A DNA stretch of 64,000 nt from Dioscorea cayenensis subsp. rotundata (GCF_009730915.1 NC_052480.1:992001-1056000), one strand, 5' to 3'; shown: positions 48,425 to 61,349, counted from the stretch's first letter. Notes: a model not told the origin generated them from the sequence alone. A program made the numbers and translations.

Positions 48425-51400
48425 CACTACAAGAGAATTGCATTTTACAAACAGCATTTTCTGTTTCTAATCCGTTGCTAAATTGAATTAGCAACGGATT
48501 ATAAACGAAAATTTTCTGTTTGCAAAATAGGTGTTGCTAATTTATTACAAACGAAATAACATTCCGTTGCAGACGTTAGCAACGGATTTGTAACGGCAAA
48601 CTTCCGTTTGAAAATTTTTAAATTAGTAATGTAAATTATTATGTTTGAAAAGTGTTGCTACATTTTGCAACTAAATGTATGTTGTTACTAATCCGTTTAA
48701 AAATTTACCAACGGATTAGCAACGGAATAATTGCCTTTTCTAAAAAAATAGAAACGGATTTGTAACGGAACATATTTTTGTTTTAAATTTGTTTTTATTA
48801 GAAACAAAAACTATTTCTGCAAATGCTAAAATACATTCTATAAAAAAATATATATATATATATAATTATATTTTTGTAACAAATGAATCGGTTTTGTAAT
48901 CCGTTGCTAAAAAAACTAAATAATTATATCACATTGATTTTCAAAGTTGATATAAATAATACCATTATGACAAATTTTTTTAGCAACAATAAAGCTAACA
49001 AAAACCCGATTTCATTAATGCATTTAGGAAAAAGATGTCCAAAACGAACTTTAACAAAAGAAAAATATTAACAAATATCAAATAAACTAAAGCTCATCTA
49101 CATGGTCAACATCATGGTCATCACTAGCTGGCTGTGAGTCCTGAGTGAACTGTGAGCGCTGAAGCATCCTAGCCTCGAAGTCCATCATCATATCCTGCAT
49201 CTGACGCAACATCTGATTATGATACTCATCTCTCTCGGCCCTCATCTAGAGCAGACTCTGCTGAAGCCCCTTGTTATCATCTTTCATCTCATGCAGACTC
49301 TCCTGAAGCTCTTTGTTTTTATCTTGTAGCTGATCAACAGTCTCACACAGCTGTGTAATCTTCACTTGCAGCTCTTGGAATGATGTACCTATAGATGAAA
49401 AGCAAATCAACAATATCACATGTTTGCCTAATATTAGCATGTAGGTCTATAGATGATGCACCTGTAGATGAGCATTGCAATAGCTGCGGGATAAAAAATA
49501 GATGCTTGGGAGCCCACTCCATAAACCCGGTGTTTTTTTCCCCTCCCACAGCTTGAAGGAATATATTTGCTTTGTCTACAATATAAACCTCATTACTCTC
49601 TTCTTGTGTTTGCGATGCTTGATCTAGAAGGTTCAAATAACAATCCTGTAGCAATATAAAATTTTGGAACGCAAATATTGTGATAAACACAATAAAAAAA
49701 ACCACATGAAATCAAAAACAATATCTACAATTTCAATATAAAAAAAATAAATTAGTCATCTATAACTCAAAATATAGAGGTGTTTTGGGAACATACTTTC
49801 CACATCACATCCCTTAATAAACGGAGAATGATTTTATGAAGAAAGAACCATCTTGCATTAGTTTTTTATTAACCCATTACATGTACTTGGAGATCCTAAT
49901 TAATATATTAAAAATCAATCTTCTTAGATTACTAATAATATAGAATTGAAAGTATTTGTTATTACCACTTATTGATTTCACGCAATGGTGATCATGCACA
50001 AATTAGACAACGATTTCCAAAAAATAATTTGCTTGTTAATTCTTAGAGACCTTTACCAATTTCAGTATTGCCTGAAAACATATACATGTTTATAGGCAGA
50101 TAGTGCGAATTCTTAGTGTACAAGAATTTAAATCAGTTCTCACAAGTATATCATTATAGTTTGATTAAAAAATAAGAAAAAACCATATCAATATAAAAGA
50201 AAATGGACAAATTGATTGTTGACAAATAGGAATATTAATCCAAGTGGCATGAGCAGGAGGATGGTTAGCTGCAAAGGTTTTGGTTTTATCGAGGGAAATT
50301 GAATAAAAAAATTTTAAGAACTTATTTGAAAACTTAAATGGATGGATGATTGAGATGATGATGTTAATCTAGAGTAGAAACTTTGACAGTTGTGAAGGTG
50401 GCTGATAGATCAGTTGAAGGAGAGAGTGAGTAGGCCATTCATAGACACTGTCCATTGGTTTCCCTTCCACTATATGTGCCTCAAAACAATAAACTAGTAA
50501 TGTAAAAAACTATTTATGGGTATTTCAATAAAAATATCAAAACAGGTTATTAGTTCTTTATCTCATTCTTAATCATATTGTAATGGGATGATGAATCTAT
50601 TCCTTCACCTAAGGATTCAATGGAAACATTCTTAATTAGTACAATATAGAAGACGCTATCTTATTCTAAGGAATATGCACTTGTCCTAATACTCTTCTTT
50701 CTTAAACAAATTTGTTGAAAGCTTTTTCTTCCATTTCAATACTTGTTCAAATTAAAATAAAAACCACTCTTAGAATTGTTAGTTGACACACTTATATACA
50801 ATAGTAAGTCGGATATTCTTCATGGGATAAAGAACAAAATCTTATAGAAAATTTGATTGTTTATGTGGATTAATTAAGTCATCAAGGGTCATCAGTGAGC
50901 TTAAATTCTCTCCATGGCCTACTACAATCTCAACTTGTTTTCTAATTGTTGCACCAGTAATAGAAACAAATTCATGTAATCAAACAAATTTTACGTAAGA
51001 TACCTCTCTTCTTTTTCCTTGTGTGTGTCTTTGCCTCCACGGTTTTAGATAAGTGCACTAATACCCTAATGAATTACTTCAATACAAGTTCTTCCCCATT
51101 TCGATATTTGGAAAAAGAAAATATTTTATTGCAGATCATATGTTCCTTTATCTTATTATTTCTGTCAAACTTTCTCCCATTGGATATCTCTTTTTCCTAT
51201 AATTCCTTCTCAAATTTTTTATTTTGGAATGAATTGTTTGGGAACCCACCTTCACATTAGAAGGATGGTAACTTTTTCCTTTGCAAAGTGAAGGATTGAG
51301 GGATCAACTCATTCTCATCATTGATTTTTCAAAATGAATTTCTTCCAAACTGGCTTATGATAGAATAATAAAGTTGCATAGTTTATTAGTGTAACCAACT

Positions 51401-52824
51401 TGGCGATTCATGTTAGTGATAACAATTCGAAGGAGATGATAAAACGTCTTGTAAAGTTTATTATGTATCAAGAAAGGAATAAGGAAAAGAACAAGAAACT
51501 AACCCTCCTCAAATTATAGAAAAAAAAGGACAAAAGAGTAAAAAAATACCACATTCATGGAATGAAAAAGCAAGGTTTCATACAAGAAAAGAAAATTGGG
51601 TTCATGACAGTGCGTGCGGGTGGCCGTGAATTGATTCTTGGGCAATAAACATAAAACAATGTCCTTGGATGAGATTGAAAGAGTAGTGATATATCTATAT
51701 ACATGGAGAATGTGAGATCATGAAAGATCATGAATTATTCAATATATTAAATGTGTATCTGGCATACATATCTCTAAGTGTCCACAAGACAAACACTAAT
51801 AGATTTTAGAAACCGATATATAATCCGTTACTATTATAGAAACGGATGACCAATCCGTTGATAATTTACAAACCGAATATTCATCCGTTGCTAATATTTA
51901 GAAACCGATAAGTAATCCGTTCCTATTTACAAACGGATTATGAATCCGTTGGTAATATACAAACCGAATTTTAATCCGTTGCTAATATTCAGAAACCGAT
52001 ATGTAATCCGTTACTATTCTACAAACGGATTAGAAATCGGTTGGTACTTTACAAACGGAATCTTAATCGGTTGCTAATGTTTAGAAACCGATATATAATC
52101 CGTTACTATTTTACAAATGGATAACAAATCCTAATTTACCAATGGATTATAGTATCCGTTTGTAATTGTTATTTCTAAAATTATGTATATTTTATCTTTT
52201 TAACATTCATTTTCTCTTGAAATAATCAATACATTTACAAAATCTAAATATTCTAATTTTGTTTGAAAAACTTATTATGGTAATTAAAAAAGTCCCTAAT
52301 AATTTTTGTCCTTTGTATCCTAAAAAATATGTTCATAAAAAAAAGTTAATAATCTGTAACATTAATCATATCTAAAAGGAGTTAATATATATTCATAAAA
52401 ATTATTTAAAAATTATTATTCTTTCATGATTACAATTAAAAAAATTATTTATACATATGGATAAATTTATTCAAATCATCTAGAACTGAAATTTTATTTA
52501 ATAAAATATAACTTCACAAACTAATTTACAAACCGAATCTTAATCCGTTACTAGATTTTAGAAACCGATATGTGATCCGTTACTATTTTACAAATTCCGT
52601 TGGTAATATACAAACCGAATATTAATCCGTTGCTAATATTTAGAAACCGATACGTAATCCGTTGCTAATATTAATCCATTTACGTTTTAAATTTCGAAAC
52701 GGTCCTAAATTTTGTTTGTAACATTGTAACGGACGGTCTAATCCGTTTCTAATCGGTTATTAAATCGCAACGGAACCAGTCCGTTGCTAAATTACTGTTT
52801 CTAATTCAATAGTTTCTTGTAGTG
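48425..52824 (-). mobile_element. CACTA (En/Spm) transposon, 4400 bp, defective
   Basis: Ends CACTACAAGA and TCTTGTAGTG are flanked by a perfect 3-bp duplication ACA (48422-48424 and 52825-52827), the CACTA signature. Both subterminal regions (about 48465-48800, 51800-52160 and 52525-52800) hold many short repeats built on ATCCGTTGCTAA / TTAGCAACGGAT and AAACCGATA, the likely transposase-binding arrays. A broken transposase-type gene lies near the left end on the minus strand. At 4.4 kb with no intact ORF it is non-autonomous. Its insertion split a spacer repeat that recurs at 55.1-55.4 kb. Confidence 0.92.
49085..49705 (-). pseudogene. CACTA-associated Ptta-like transposase C-terminal remnant
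   Basis: The upstream part (49705-49450) reads CYLNLLDQASQTQEESNEVY and KANIFLQAVGGEKNTG, resembling the C-terminal region of plant Ptta/En/Spm transposases. After an apparent intron (acceptor near 49395), 49394-49085 encodes a coiled coil (QVKITQLCETVDQLQDKNKEL, then MRAERDEYHNQMLRQMQ) and an acidic tail ending DHDVDHVDEL. An in-frame TAG at about 49248 interrupts the coiled coil, so no full product is expected. Confidence 0.65.
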
Positions 52825-52999
52825 ACAGTACATTATGTTAAATATTAAAATAAATGCACAAAATCTATTTATTTATGTTGTTGTTATCAGTAAGTATATA
52901 ATACTCCTATAGTATAATATGATATGATATTATTTACATTATACTATTTTATATATTTAAATAAAAGGTAATAAATTTATATATTGATTTTATTGTTAA

Positions 53000-53540
53000 A
53001 AGAAACGGAGGAGGTTAACTTGATAAGTTAATATAATTTTTTATAAAATTTAAATTATTAACTAATTCTAATCGAATTTTGTAACTCATATGAATTAATT
53101 AAAATAAATAAATAAACAAAAGAGAGATTATTAGTATGTCTCAAAAAGAGGTGGTATATATTCCCGGTTTGGTTTAAACTTTAGAATCAAACCAAAATCG
53201 ACAATATAGGTTTAATTCTTATGACTTGAAAATCGGAGCCCAAATCAGTTATAGTTCTATTTTTATTTTTTAAATAATAAATAAATAAATATATAAATAT
53301 AACTATAATATAATATATTTTATATTTTAATTAATCAGAATTGAATTATTAAGAACTGCTGGTTTTGAACAGAAACCGAACCATGGTCAAGTCTACATTA
53401 TAATATATATATATATATATATGTATGTATATATATATATATATAATAGTATGCATTGAGAGAGATGGAAAATGGGTGGTGTGGCCCGTGTGGGTGCCAT
53501 TGAAAAAAAAAAAGGCCTCGGTTGGAATGGGAAGTAAAAT
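53000..53540. other. AT-rich spacer
   Basis: No gene was seen. It contains an (AT)n tract with a GTATGTAT interruption at 53402-53441. Confidence 0.45.
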
Positions 53541-53559
53541 TAATAGACAGTTATATATC

Positions 53560-53900
53560 TACAACTGACAACTTAAATTGACAGGGGAAAAAAGCACGTG
53601 ACCATTTGTGCATGCAAGTAAATTGACTAAATCAGCCCTGAATTATTCGATTTATATTTACAATTAAATAAATATTTCAAAAATACTAGGAAAAAACAAA
53701 AAGGACAACTTCTCAATCAATCTGACACCTTGCAATGGATAAGAGAAAAGCATGTGACCAATAGTAATGTATGCATGTGAAATTGACCAAATCACCCCTC
53801 AAGCATTCAATTTCTATTTATCTTCCTCGTATCCACAAATACCCATGCTATCCCACAACGCAAACTCACACAAAAAAGTAACCAAAAACCGAACACCGCC
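53560..53900 (+). promoter_or_regulatory. Orphan lectin-type promoter block, copy 1
   Basis: The block shares with the lectin upstream region (61350-61600) the ordered motifs AAAGGAC, GCACGTGACCATT (53595), GCATGCAAGTAAATTGACTAAAT, CACCCCTCAA, CATTCAATTTCTA, ATAAATACCC-like ATCCACAAATACCCATGC and AACTCACACAAAAAAGTAACC. Two sub-blocks (53560-53650 and 53690-53880) are seen. No lectin coding sequence follows. Confidence 0.65.
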
Positions 53901-53917
53901 CAACTAAAACCACATCA

Positions 53918-54260
53918 ACCATCATAAAACCAAGTCTTAAGTCCATAAATAACAATCTCATCACCCTTATACCTAAAAAGACAAACATAAAGCTTCTCCT
54001 TAATTTTAATCAACCAACAAACCACTTCAAACCTTTGTGTAATTATTATACTTTGAAGAACAATCCCAAGAAGAAGAAGATCGAAGAAGAAGAAGAACCA
54101 TCATAAAGCCAAGCCTAATTAAGTTCATATATAACAATCTCACCGTTATACTACCTAAGAAGACAAACACAAAACTTTTCCTTTCAATCAACCAATAAAC
54201 CACTTCACAGAAGTATATAAATCTTTGCATCATTATTATAACTTTGAAGAAAAAGCTAAC
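53918..54260 (+). repeat. ~180-bp tandem repeat (two units), set 1
   Basis: The unit from 53918 (AACCATCATAAAACCAAGTC ... AATCAACCAACAAACCACTTC ... ATTATTATACTTTGAAGAA) recurs from 54097 with GAAGAAGAAG between. A second two-unit set of the same repeat lies at 56232-56600. Confidence 0.75.
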
Positions 54261-55400
54261 CATTAAATTAACTTTGTTTTAGAAAATATTACAGTTTTTT
54301 TGTCATTGTGTATGACTTAACTCTTTATGTTAGATCCCCTAAATTTTAATTAATGATGAGTTGGTATTGAAGTAATTAAAATTTTTAACATTGAGAGCAT
54401 GTGATCTCATCTTGAAGAGGAAAAAGAAGAAAAATATGAAAGAAAAAAAAAAGATTTTGAGTTATTCATGAAAGATAAATGACACAAATTAGGTGTAGGA
54501 CATCAATAATTTTAAGTATAATTAAATATGATTTTTCCCAGAAGCTAAATTACTAGTTCTAGCTTTGCATTGTGTTTTTTAGATTTTTTTTTTTTGTAAA
54601 TTTTAAATTTATATATCAATCAAAATAAAAATTAAAAATGAAGCTAACAAACCATGGCCACTTGTCCTCCATCTAAAATGTCATTGATAAAATATCAACA
54701 AGATTTTTTCCTCTAATTTTTAATAAAAGAGCATTTTAATTGTCTATAAATTTTTTTTTATTTAATGGCACTTTTGTTTTGGATGTGTTTTGTGTGATCC
54801 TTTCTCATTATAAATTATGTAATTTTTTTTCAACATAGTCGGAGACTATCAGGAAAGAAAAATTCAATCACATTAATGTATGTATGGGTTAATTAAGATC
54901 TTTTCGTGTCAATGCCAACAAATGTAACAAGTGTTGAACCAATATATGTGACTATAACAAAGATTTAACAAAAAAATTGAAAAATAACTAAACACTAATA
55001 TTATTAAATAAATTTAATTAAATAATAACTAATGATATAACATACAAACAATATATATATATATATATACACGCATGTATGTATGGAAAACAACAAACAA
55101 TAAAATTAAAATTAAAATACACAAAATCATGTCTATATCTATATATGTATGGAAAAAAATAAAAAATAACAAAAATATAATTAAAATAGACAAAATAATA
55201 CAGAAAAATGTTATTATTAGTAAGTATATAATATATATATATATATATATGATATTCTGAATAATATACTATTTTATAAATTTCAATAAAAATCAATAAA
55301 TCTATTTATTGATTTTATTGTTAAAAAACAATAAATAAACAATAAATAAATAAAAATGTTATTATTCATAATTACATAATATATGTATATACAATATAAT
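54261..55400. repeat. Duplicated spacer unit, copy 1
   Basis: 54265-54430 and 54580-54710 match 56611-56790 and 57000-57100 (for example GTGTATGACTTAACTCTTTATG, GATGAGTTGGTATTGAAGTA, CATCTTGAAG). 55086-55390 matches 48095-48420 and 52870-53000 (CACAAAATCATGTCTATATC, ATCAATAAATCTATTTATTG). No gene is present. Confidence 0.65.
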
Positions 55401-55403
55401 ATA

Positions 55404-55679
55404 CTCCCTCCGGTTTTTTAATCATTTTTACTGGTTTATTTAGAACATTTATGAAGTATTAGATATTTTTTTTCAAATTTATTTTTTATATTTAATATAC
55501 TTTTAAAATTTTTAATATAAATTATATTGAATTACATATTTTTTAAATTATATTTTAAATTAAAAAATTATTGAAAAAGTGAATATAATTTTTTTATAAA
55601 TTTTATATTATTAATTAATTTTAATTAATTTTTTTAATTTATATAAATTAGTTAAAATAGATAAAAACCGGAAGGAAGA
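55404..55679. mobile_element. Stowaway-like MITE
   Basis: Ends CTCCCTCCGGTTTTTTA and (reverse complement) CTTCCTTCCGGTTTTTAT are flanked by TA on each side, matching the Stowaway/Mariner type. The length is about 275 bp, AT-rich and non-coding. Confidence 0.75.
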
Positions 55680-55764
55680 TATTTAGTATCTCCAGAAGAT
55701 GTGGTGGTCAGGGTACCACTCAAGATATTATATAATATATATATGAAAACCATTAATATATAGT

Positions 55765-55890
55765 TATATATATATAAATTGACCAAGTCACCCCTCAATC
55801 ATTCAATTTCTACTTATCTTCCTCGGATCTACAAATACTCATGCAATCATACAGCACAAACTCACACAAAAAAAAGTAACCAAAAAACAC
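55765..55890 (+). promoter_or_regulatory. Orphan lectin-type promoter block, copy 2
   Basis: AAATTGACCAAGTCACCCCTC, AATCATTCAATTTCTACTTAT, CTTCCTCGGATCTACAAATAC, then CATGCAATC and AAACTCACACAAAAAAAAGT are in the same order as in copy 1 and in the lectin promoter. The CACGTG-bearing upstream part is missing, and no coding region follows. Confidence 0.6.
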
Positions 55891-56231
55891 ATTAAGTCAT
55901 AAATATGAACTTAGTTCTGAAGTCTTTCATGTAATAGTTGTTAAAGATAACATTACTTATAACAAACACATTAAGTTTTTTTGAAATACATTAAGTTTTT
56001 TGAGCTCTGTGATAATAAAAATAGTTTCCCAATGACTGATTGACTTATTCAAGCAATACAAATTAATAGATATTTAAAACTAATTAGATGTTTAATTTTT
56101 AATCAATTTCTTCAATTAAAAAAACCACTTAAGCCGAACACGTACATGCTTTGCACGAACATGAAACAACTCAAGCAATAGTCACCATTTAAATCTTCTC
56201 AGTTTTAGTAAAAGAAGAAGAAGCAGCAACA

Positions 56232-56600
56232 TAACCATCATAAAGCTAAGTCTCAAGTCTATAGATAACAATCTCATCACCTTTATACCTAGAAGGCAAA
56301 TATAAAGCTTCTCCTTTCAATCAACCAACAAACTACTTCACATACGTGTAAACCTTTGTATCATTAGTATACTTTAAAGAACAAGCTCAACAAAAGAAGA
56401 AGAAGAACCATTAAAAAGCCAACCAAGCCTAACTAAGTTCATAAATAACAATCTCAGCCTTACACCTAAGAAGACAAACACAAAGCTTTTTCTTTCAATC
56501 AACCAACAAATCACATCACAAACATATAAACCTTCTTTTTGAATAAAAGTGGATAAACAAACATATAAACCTTTGAATCATTATTATACCTTCAAAAAAG
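56232..56600 (+). repeat. ~180-bp tandem repeat (two units), set 2
   Basis: Paralog of the repeat at 53918-54260, with the same internal order (ACCATCATAAAGC, ACCAACAAACTACTTCACA, GAAGAAGAAGAACCATTA). One unit carries a ~35-bp insertion near 56540-56570. Confidence 0.7.
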
Positions 56601-57003
56601 AAACTCACCATTAAATTAACTTGGTTTTGGAAAATATTTCATTTTTTTTTGTGATTGTGTATGACTTAACTCTTTATGTTAGATTCCCTAAGTTTTGATT
56701 AATTAATGATGAGTTGGTATTGAAGTAATCAAAATATTCAGGGAAAACATTGGGAGTATGTGATTTCATCTTGAAGGGGAAAAATAAAGAAAAATAAAGA
56801 AGAAGAAAAAGAAGTGAAGGAAAATCAAAAGAAAGATTTTGAGTTGTGTCATGAAATAACACAAATTAGGTGTAGGATGTTTTTTTTCAGAAGATTGGAA
56901 AAAAGAATAACATATTTTAATTATAATTAAACATGATTTTTTTTCCGGAGGAAGTTGAATTACTAGTTCTAGTTTTGCATATTGTAGTTATTAGATTTTT
57001 TTT

Positions 57004-58106
57004 TTGTAAATTTTAAATCTATATATATACATATATCAATCAAAATAAAAATTAAAAATGAAAGTAACAAACATGGCCACTTGAATACCTTTCATTCCGT
57101 CCAAGCACATTAAATTGTGCAATTACAATGACCTTCAAAGCATATGATACGATTTTTTTTTTTTTAATTTTATATTGAGTATAAAATTTTCTCTATTGAA
57201 AAAATAATCAAAACTTTTATCCATACATTGAAAATTATAATTCTTCTTTATAAATGTAGCGAGGTTTTTTGTTGTTATATTTTTGTCTGTCACAATGCAA
57301 GACAACCCATCCAATACAAGGACCACATTTTTTATGTTTTGTCTGTCATAAAATATGGATTGAAGCCACTTCTCATCTATTTAAAATGGCACTGATAAAA
57401 TACCAACAAGATTATTTTCTCTAATTTTTAATAAATGAGCATTTTAGTTGTCCATTAATTTCTTTTTTTTAATTTAATTACAGTACCTTCATTTGTTTTA
57501 GAAGTTCTTTGCTTGATCTTCTCTCATTCTAGATGATACCTACAAAAATTATTTTTAAAAAATAGTTGAAGAGAAAATTCAAACACAATGTACGTATGTA
57601 TGGGTTAATTAGGATTTTAATTTCCCAGTCAGTGCCAACAAATGTAACAACTATTATAACCAATATATGTGACTATAACAATTAAACAAAAAATTGAATT
57701 CAAATAAAATTAACTGTTTTAAAATTAAATAAATATTTTCTAAATATATAAAAGGGAGAAAAAAAACAAAAAAGGACCACAACTCTAATGAAAATACAAC
57801 ACCATAAATTGACAAGAAAAAATAAATAAATAAAAGCACGTGAACATTAGTAGTGCATGCAAGTAAATTGACCAAACCACCCCTCAATCAATTATAGTAA
57901 ATTTTAAATCTATGTATTAATTAAAATAAAAATTAAAAATGAAAGTAACAAACCATGGCCACTTGAATACCTTTCATTCCATCCAAAAAATTGTGCAATT
58001 ACAGTGGCCTTCAAAGCATATGATACGAATTTTTTTTCTTTCTTTTATATTGCGTATAAAATTTTCTTCATTCAAAAAATAATCAAAACTTTTATCCCTA
58101 CATTGA
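57004..58106 (+). repeat. Tandem ~885-bp spacer duplication (unit 1 and start of unit 2)
   Basis: 57004-57890 is repeated from 57891 onward (AAATTTTAAATCTATGTATTA, ATGAAAGTAACAAACCATGG, CCTTCAAAGCATATGATACG, AAAATAATCAAAACTTTTAT). Unit 2 is split by the LINE at 58122 and resumes at 60863 (AAGGCAACCCATTCAATACA, ATATGGATTGAAGCCACTTG). A lectin-type promoter block (copy 3) forms the end of unit 1 at 57750-57890. Confidence 0.75.
57750..57890 (+). promoter_or_regulatory. Orphan lectin-type promoter block, copy 3 (truncated)
   Basis: AAAAAAGGACCACAACT, ATGAAAATACAACACCATAA, AAAGCACGTGAACATTAG, GTGCATGCAAGTAAATTGAC and CACCCCTCAATCA are almost identical to the functional-looking lectin promoter. 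The sequence then jumps directly into spacer before the TATA region, so this copy is cut off. Confidence 0.7.
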
Positions 58107-58121
58107 AAATAAGTCATTTTT

Positions 58122-60847
58122 GGGTTTTAATCAGGACATGAGACAGATCTCTGATCCAAAAGAAATTGGGCAGATTTTTGTGTCTCGTTTCCATCAGCAG
58201 TTGGGAAGTAAGCGCCCTTCACAGTTCAAAGTGGACTTCAGTAAGCCCTTGGCTATTAAGCAACATGTGGATCTGTCTGACTTGGAGCGCCCCTTTACAA
58301 TGGATGAGATTAGAGAAGTGGTTTTCAGTTTAGGGGGGACAAAGCCCTAGGGCCGTATGGTTTTCCGATGTATTTCTTTAAACACTTTTGGGAGACAATC
58401 AAAGAGGACATTTTCAAACTCTGCGATGATTTCTATTCTGGCAGGGCAAATTTGAAAAGGATAAACTGGACAAACATTGCCCTTATTCCAAAGGTGGAGT
58501 CTCCTGAATCCCCGGGAGACTACATGCCTATCAGTCTTATCAACTCGTCTCTCAAAATCATCTCCAAGCTCTTGGCCACTCGTTTGGGCAAAGTAATGGA
58601 TGACCTAGTCGATACTGCCCAATCTGCTTTCTTGAAGGGCAGATGTATCCTAGATAATGTAGCAATTGCGGTGGAATTGATCTTTAGCATGAAGAAGAGA
58701 AGGATGCCTGGGTACATTTTGAAAGTGGACTTTGCTAAGGCTTTTGACCTTGAGGACTGGGAATTCTTATTGGATTTGCTTAAAGCTAGGGGTTTTGGGA
58801 CCAAGTGGTTGGGTTGGATTGGGAGAATCCTTTCTTCAACTAAAGCTAACGTGCTGGTTTATGGGTCTCCAAATGGTTACATTCGTTACTATAGAGGGTT
58901 ACGTCAGGGAGACCCGCTATCCCCGTTGCTTTTTATTTTGGTTACGGATGTGCTTTGCACGATGTTCAGGAATGCCCTAGACTCCAAGGTTTTGGTGGGG
59001 GTGCCGCTCGGTCTCTTCAGGAATAGATGCAATCTTCATTTTGCAGATGACCTTCTTGTCTTAACCTCGGGTGGTCTGGAGGATCTCAAGATTGTTAAGC
59101 TGCTTTTATACATGTTTGAATGCTTGTCTGGACTTCAGGTCAACTTCTCTAAGACGTGTTTATTCTCGGTTAGAACGGGGGTTCTACAGGAGACGACGGA
59201 TGCCGAAACGCTGAATTGCGCGACGGGGATACTTACGGTAACTTATTTGGGCATACGCCTTTACGAGGGTAGGCCACGTAAGCAAGATTGGGAGGGGCTC
59301 ATCACAAAGGTGCGTTAGCGGCTGTCCTCGTGGAAGAGAAGGCACCTGTCTATTGGTGGTCGCCTTACATTACTGAACTCAATATTGTTGGCGTTACCAA
59401 CTTATTGGATGCCTATTTTCAGGTTGCCTTCTTCGGTGGTTCGAGCAATTGGCCGGATTAGAAGATACTTTTTATGGTTGGGGCCGGACATCGATAAGCC
59501 CGGATGTAGACTTGTAAGTTGGAAAGCTCTTTGCCGGGATAGGAAGCAAGGAGGCTGGGGGATTCTTGATTTAAATAACTTTAATCAGGCGCTATTGGGG
59601 AAGTGGTGGTGGAAATTCTCAAATGATCCAGCTTTGTGGGGGGGGATATGAAGTAATCCAATTTAACTATGGGAGTTCAAGTTGGGATATGTTCCCGCGT
59701 ACTAGTGGGAGGATGTCTTTCTTCTAGAGAGGTGTTATGAAGGTTCTCCCTGTCTTAAGATGTTGTGTTACAAGTGTAATCAACTCTGGTTCGGAAACTT
59801 TCTTCTGGAAAGATCGGTGGCTAAACGGGAGAGCCCCAATATTTGTGTGGCCAGATCTCTTTCGTGATAGGATTTCAGCGTGATTCTACCTTCAATGAGC
59901 TGGGCCACATGCTTGAGAATCAACCCTTTTGTGAGGACGTGGGTATTGTACATATTTGGGAAAGTGGAGGGCTAGTGCTCAGGATGTAAAAAATATAAAA
60001 AAATGGTCGCTAAATGGTAATGGTATGTTTTCGGTGAAATCTCTCTACAACTACTTAAATGATGGGGGTACCAGGTGTGAGGTTGCGAAGTTCTTCTGGA
60101 AAAGCAATTGCCCCAAAAAGATTAATATTTTGAATTGGTTGGTTTGAAAGAATAAGATTTTGTCGATGGAAAATTTGGAGATCAAGCGTTGCAACAAACT
60201 CCCGACTGCACCATGCATCATATGCCATTCGAATGCTGAATTTGTTGACCACCTGTTCCTTCATTGTCCTTTTGTACCGGAGGTGTGGGGTTACTTCCGC
60301 AGGACGCTGTGCATTCCTGATCGAACCCCTGAGTTCGATGATATGTGTTTGGTTGGATTAACGAAACTTGGTGAGACCAAGCAGCAGGCTCTCGGATAAG
60401 GCGTTAGACTGGAATATTTGGCTTGTGCGTAATGATAGAATGTTTAATGATAAAATTCTTCCAGCACACTGCATTGTCCTAAATATTAATCGCATGCTTC
60501 TATCGTGGTTCGATGCCCTTGCAGATAACACATAGGCGAGATTAGAAGATACGATGACTACTGTTAGGCGCAACCTTGACTTCCTTGGGCCGAGGAGCCA
60601 GATGGACAGGATGGACATGCTGGATTCTACTGCCGAGGAGGCAACCGACGGCAGCACAAAGTAGCTGACTTCATTTGAGTGGGGGGAGGGTGTGCTATGC
60701 ACCATGGGGTGGGTTGTTGTTGTGTCTCTTGTATCACTTCTTGTGATGTGAGTGATTTTGTAGTATCTTTGTTGGGTCTTTTGTATTGTGTTGCTCAGTT
60801 TAATTGGAGTGATTTATCCATCTTTAAAAAAATAAAAATAAATAAAT
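58122..60847 (+). mobile_element. LINE (non-LTR retrotransposon), 5'-truncated, with target-site duplication
   Basis: The RT domain spans about 58350-59310: LRQGDPLSPLLFILV and the catalytic LHFADDLLVL are present, with ALIPKVESPESPGDYMPISL and AQSAFLKGRCILDNV upstream. The post-RT region (59310-59650) and a zf-RVT domain (about 60020-60290; CIICHSNAEFVDHLFLHCPF) follow. The 5' endonuclease part is absent. The frame breaks near 58335 (run of six G), at 59316 (TAG) and again after 59650, so it is dead. The 3' end is an A-rich AAATAAATAAATAA tail. A 15-bp duplication, AAATAAGTCATTTTT (58107-58121) and AAATAAGTTATTTTT (60848-60862), brackets it. Confidence 0.9.
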
Positions 60848-60862
60848 AAATAAGTTATTTTT

Positions 60863-61345
60863 TTTAAAATGTAGTGAGGTTGAAAGACTACATCTAATTC
60901 ATGTGAAATATACATGGAATATAATGAGAAACAAAGTTTCTTTTATGGTATTTTTTATTTGTCACAAAGCAAGGCAACCCATTCAATACAAGGATCACAT
61001 TTTTTATATTTTGTTTGTCATAAAAATATGGATTGAAGCCACTTGACACCCATTTAAAATGACACTTTTTGTTTTGTCTTTTTTAAAATCTTTATTCAAA
61101 ATCACATATATTTTGAATTATAAAAAAAATATAAAAACTTGACATATATTGTACGTATGAATCCAAATAAATCACGTGTGAATTATGTTAGTAGATATAT
61201 ATATAAAATAGGGATGAAAGCCACTTAATTTCCTAACAACAAATGTAACAACTGTTACAACAATATATGTGACTATATATAACAATTAAACAAAAAATTG
61301 AATACAAATAAAATTAATTGTTTTAGAATTAAATAAATATTTTCT
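60863..61345 (+). repeat. Remainder of spacer unit 2
   Basis: This continues the ~885-bp spacer duplication after the LINE and leads into the lectin promoter. No gene is present. Confidence 0.6.
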
Positions 61346-61349
61346 GAAT

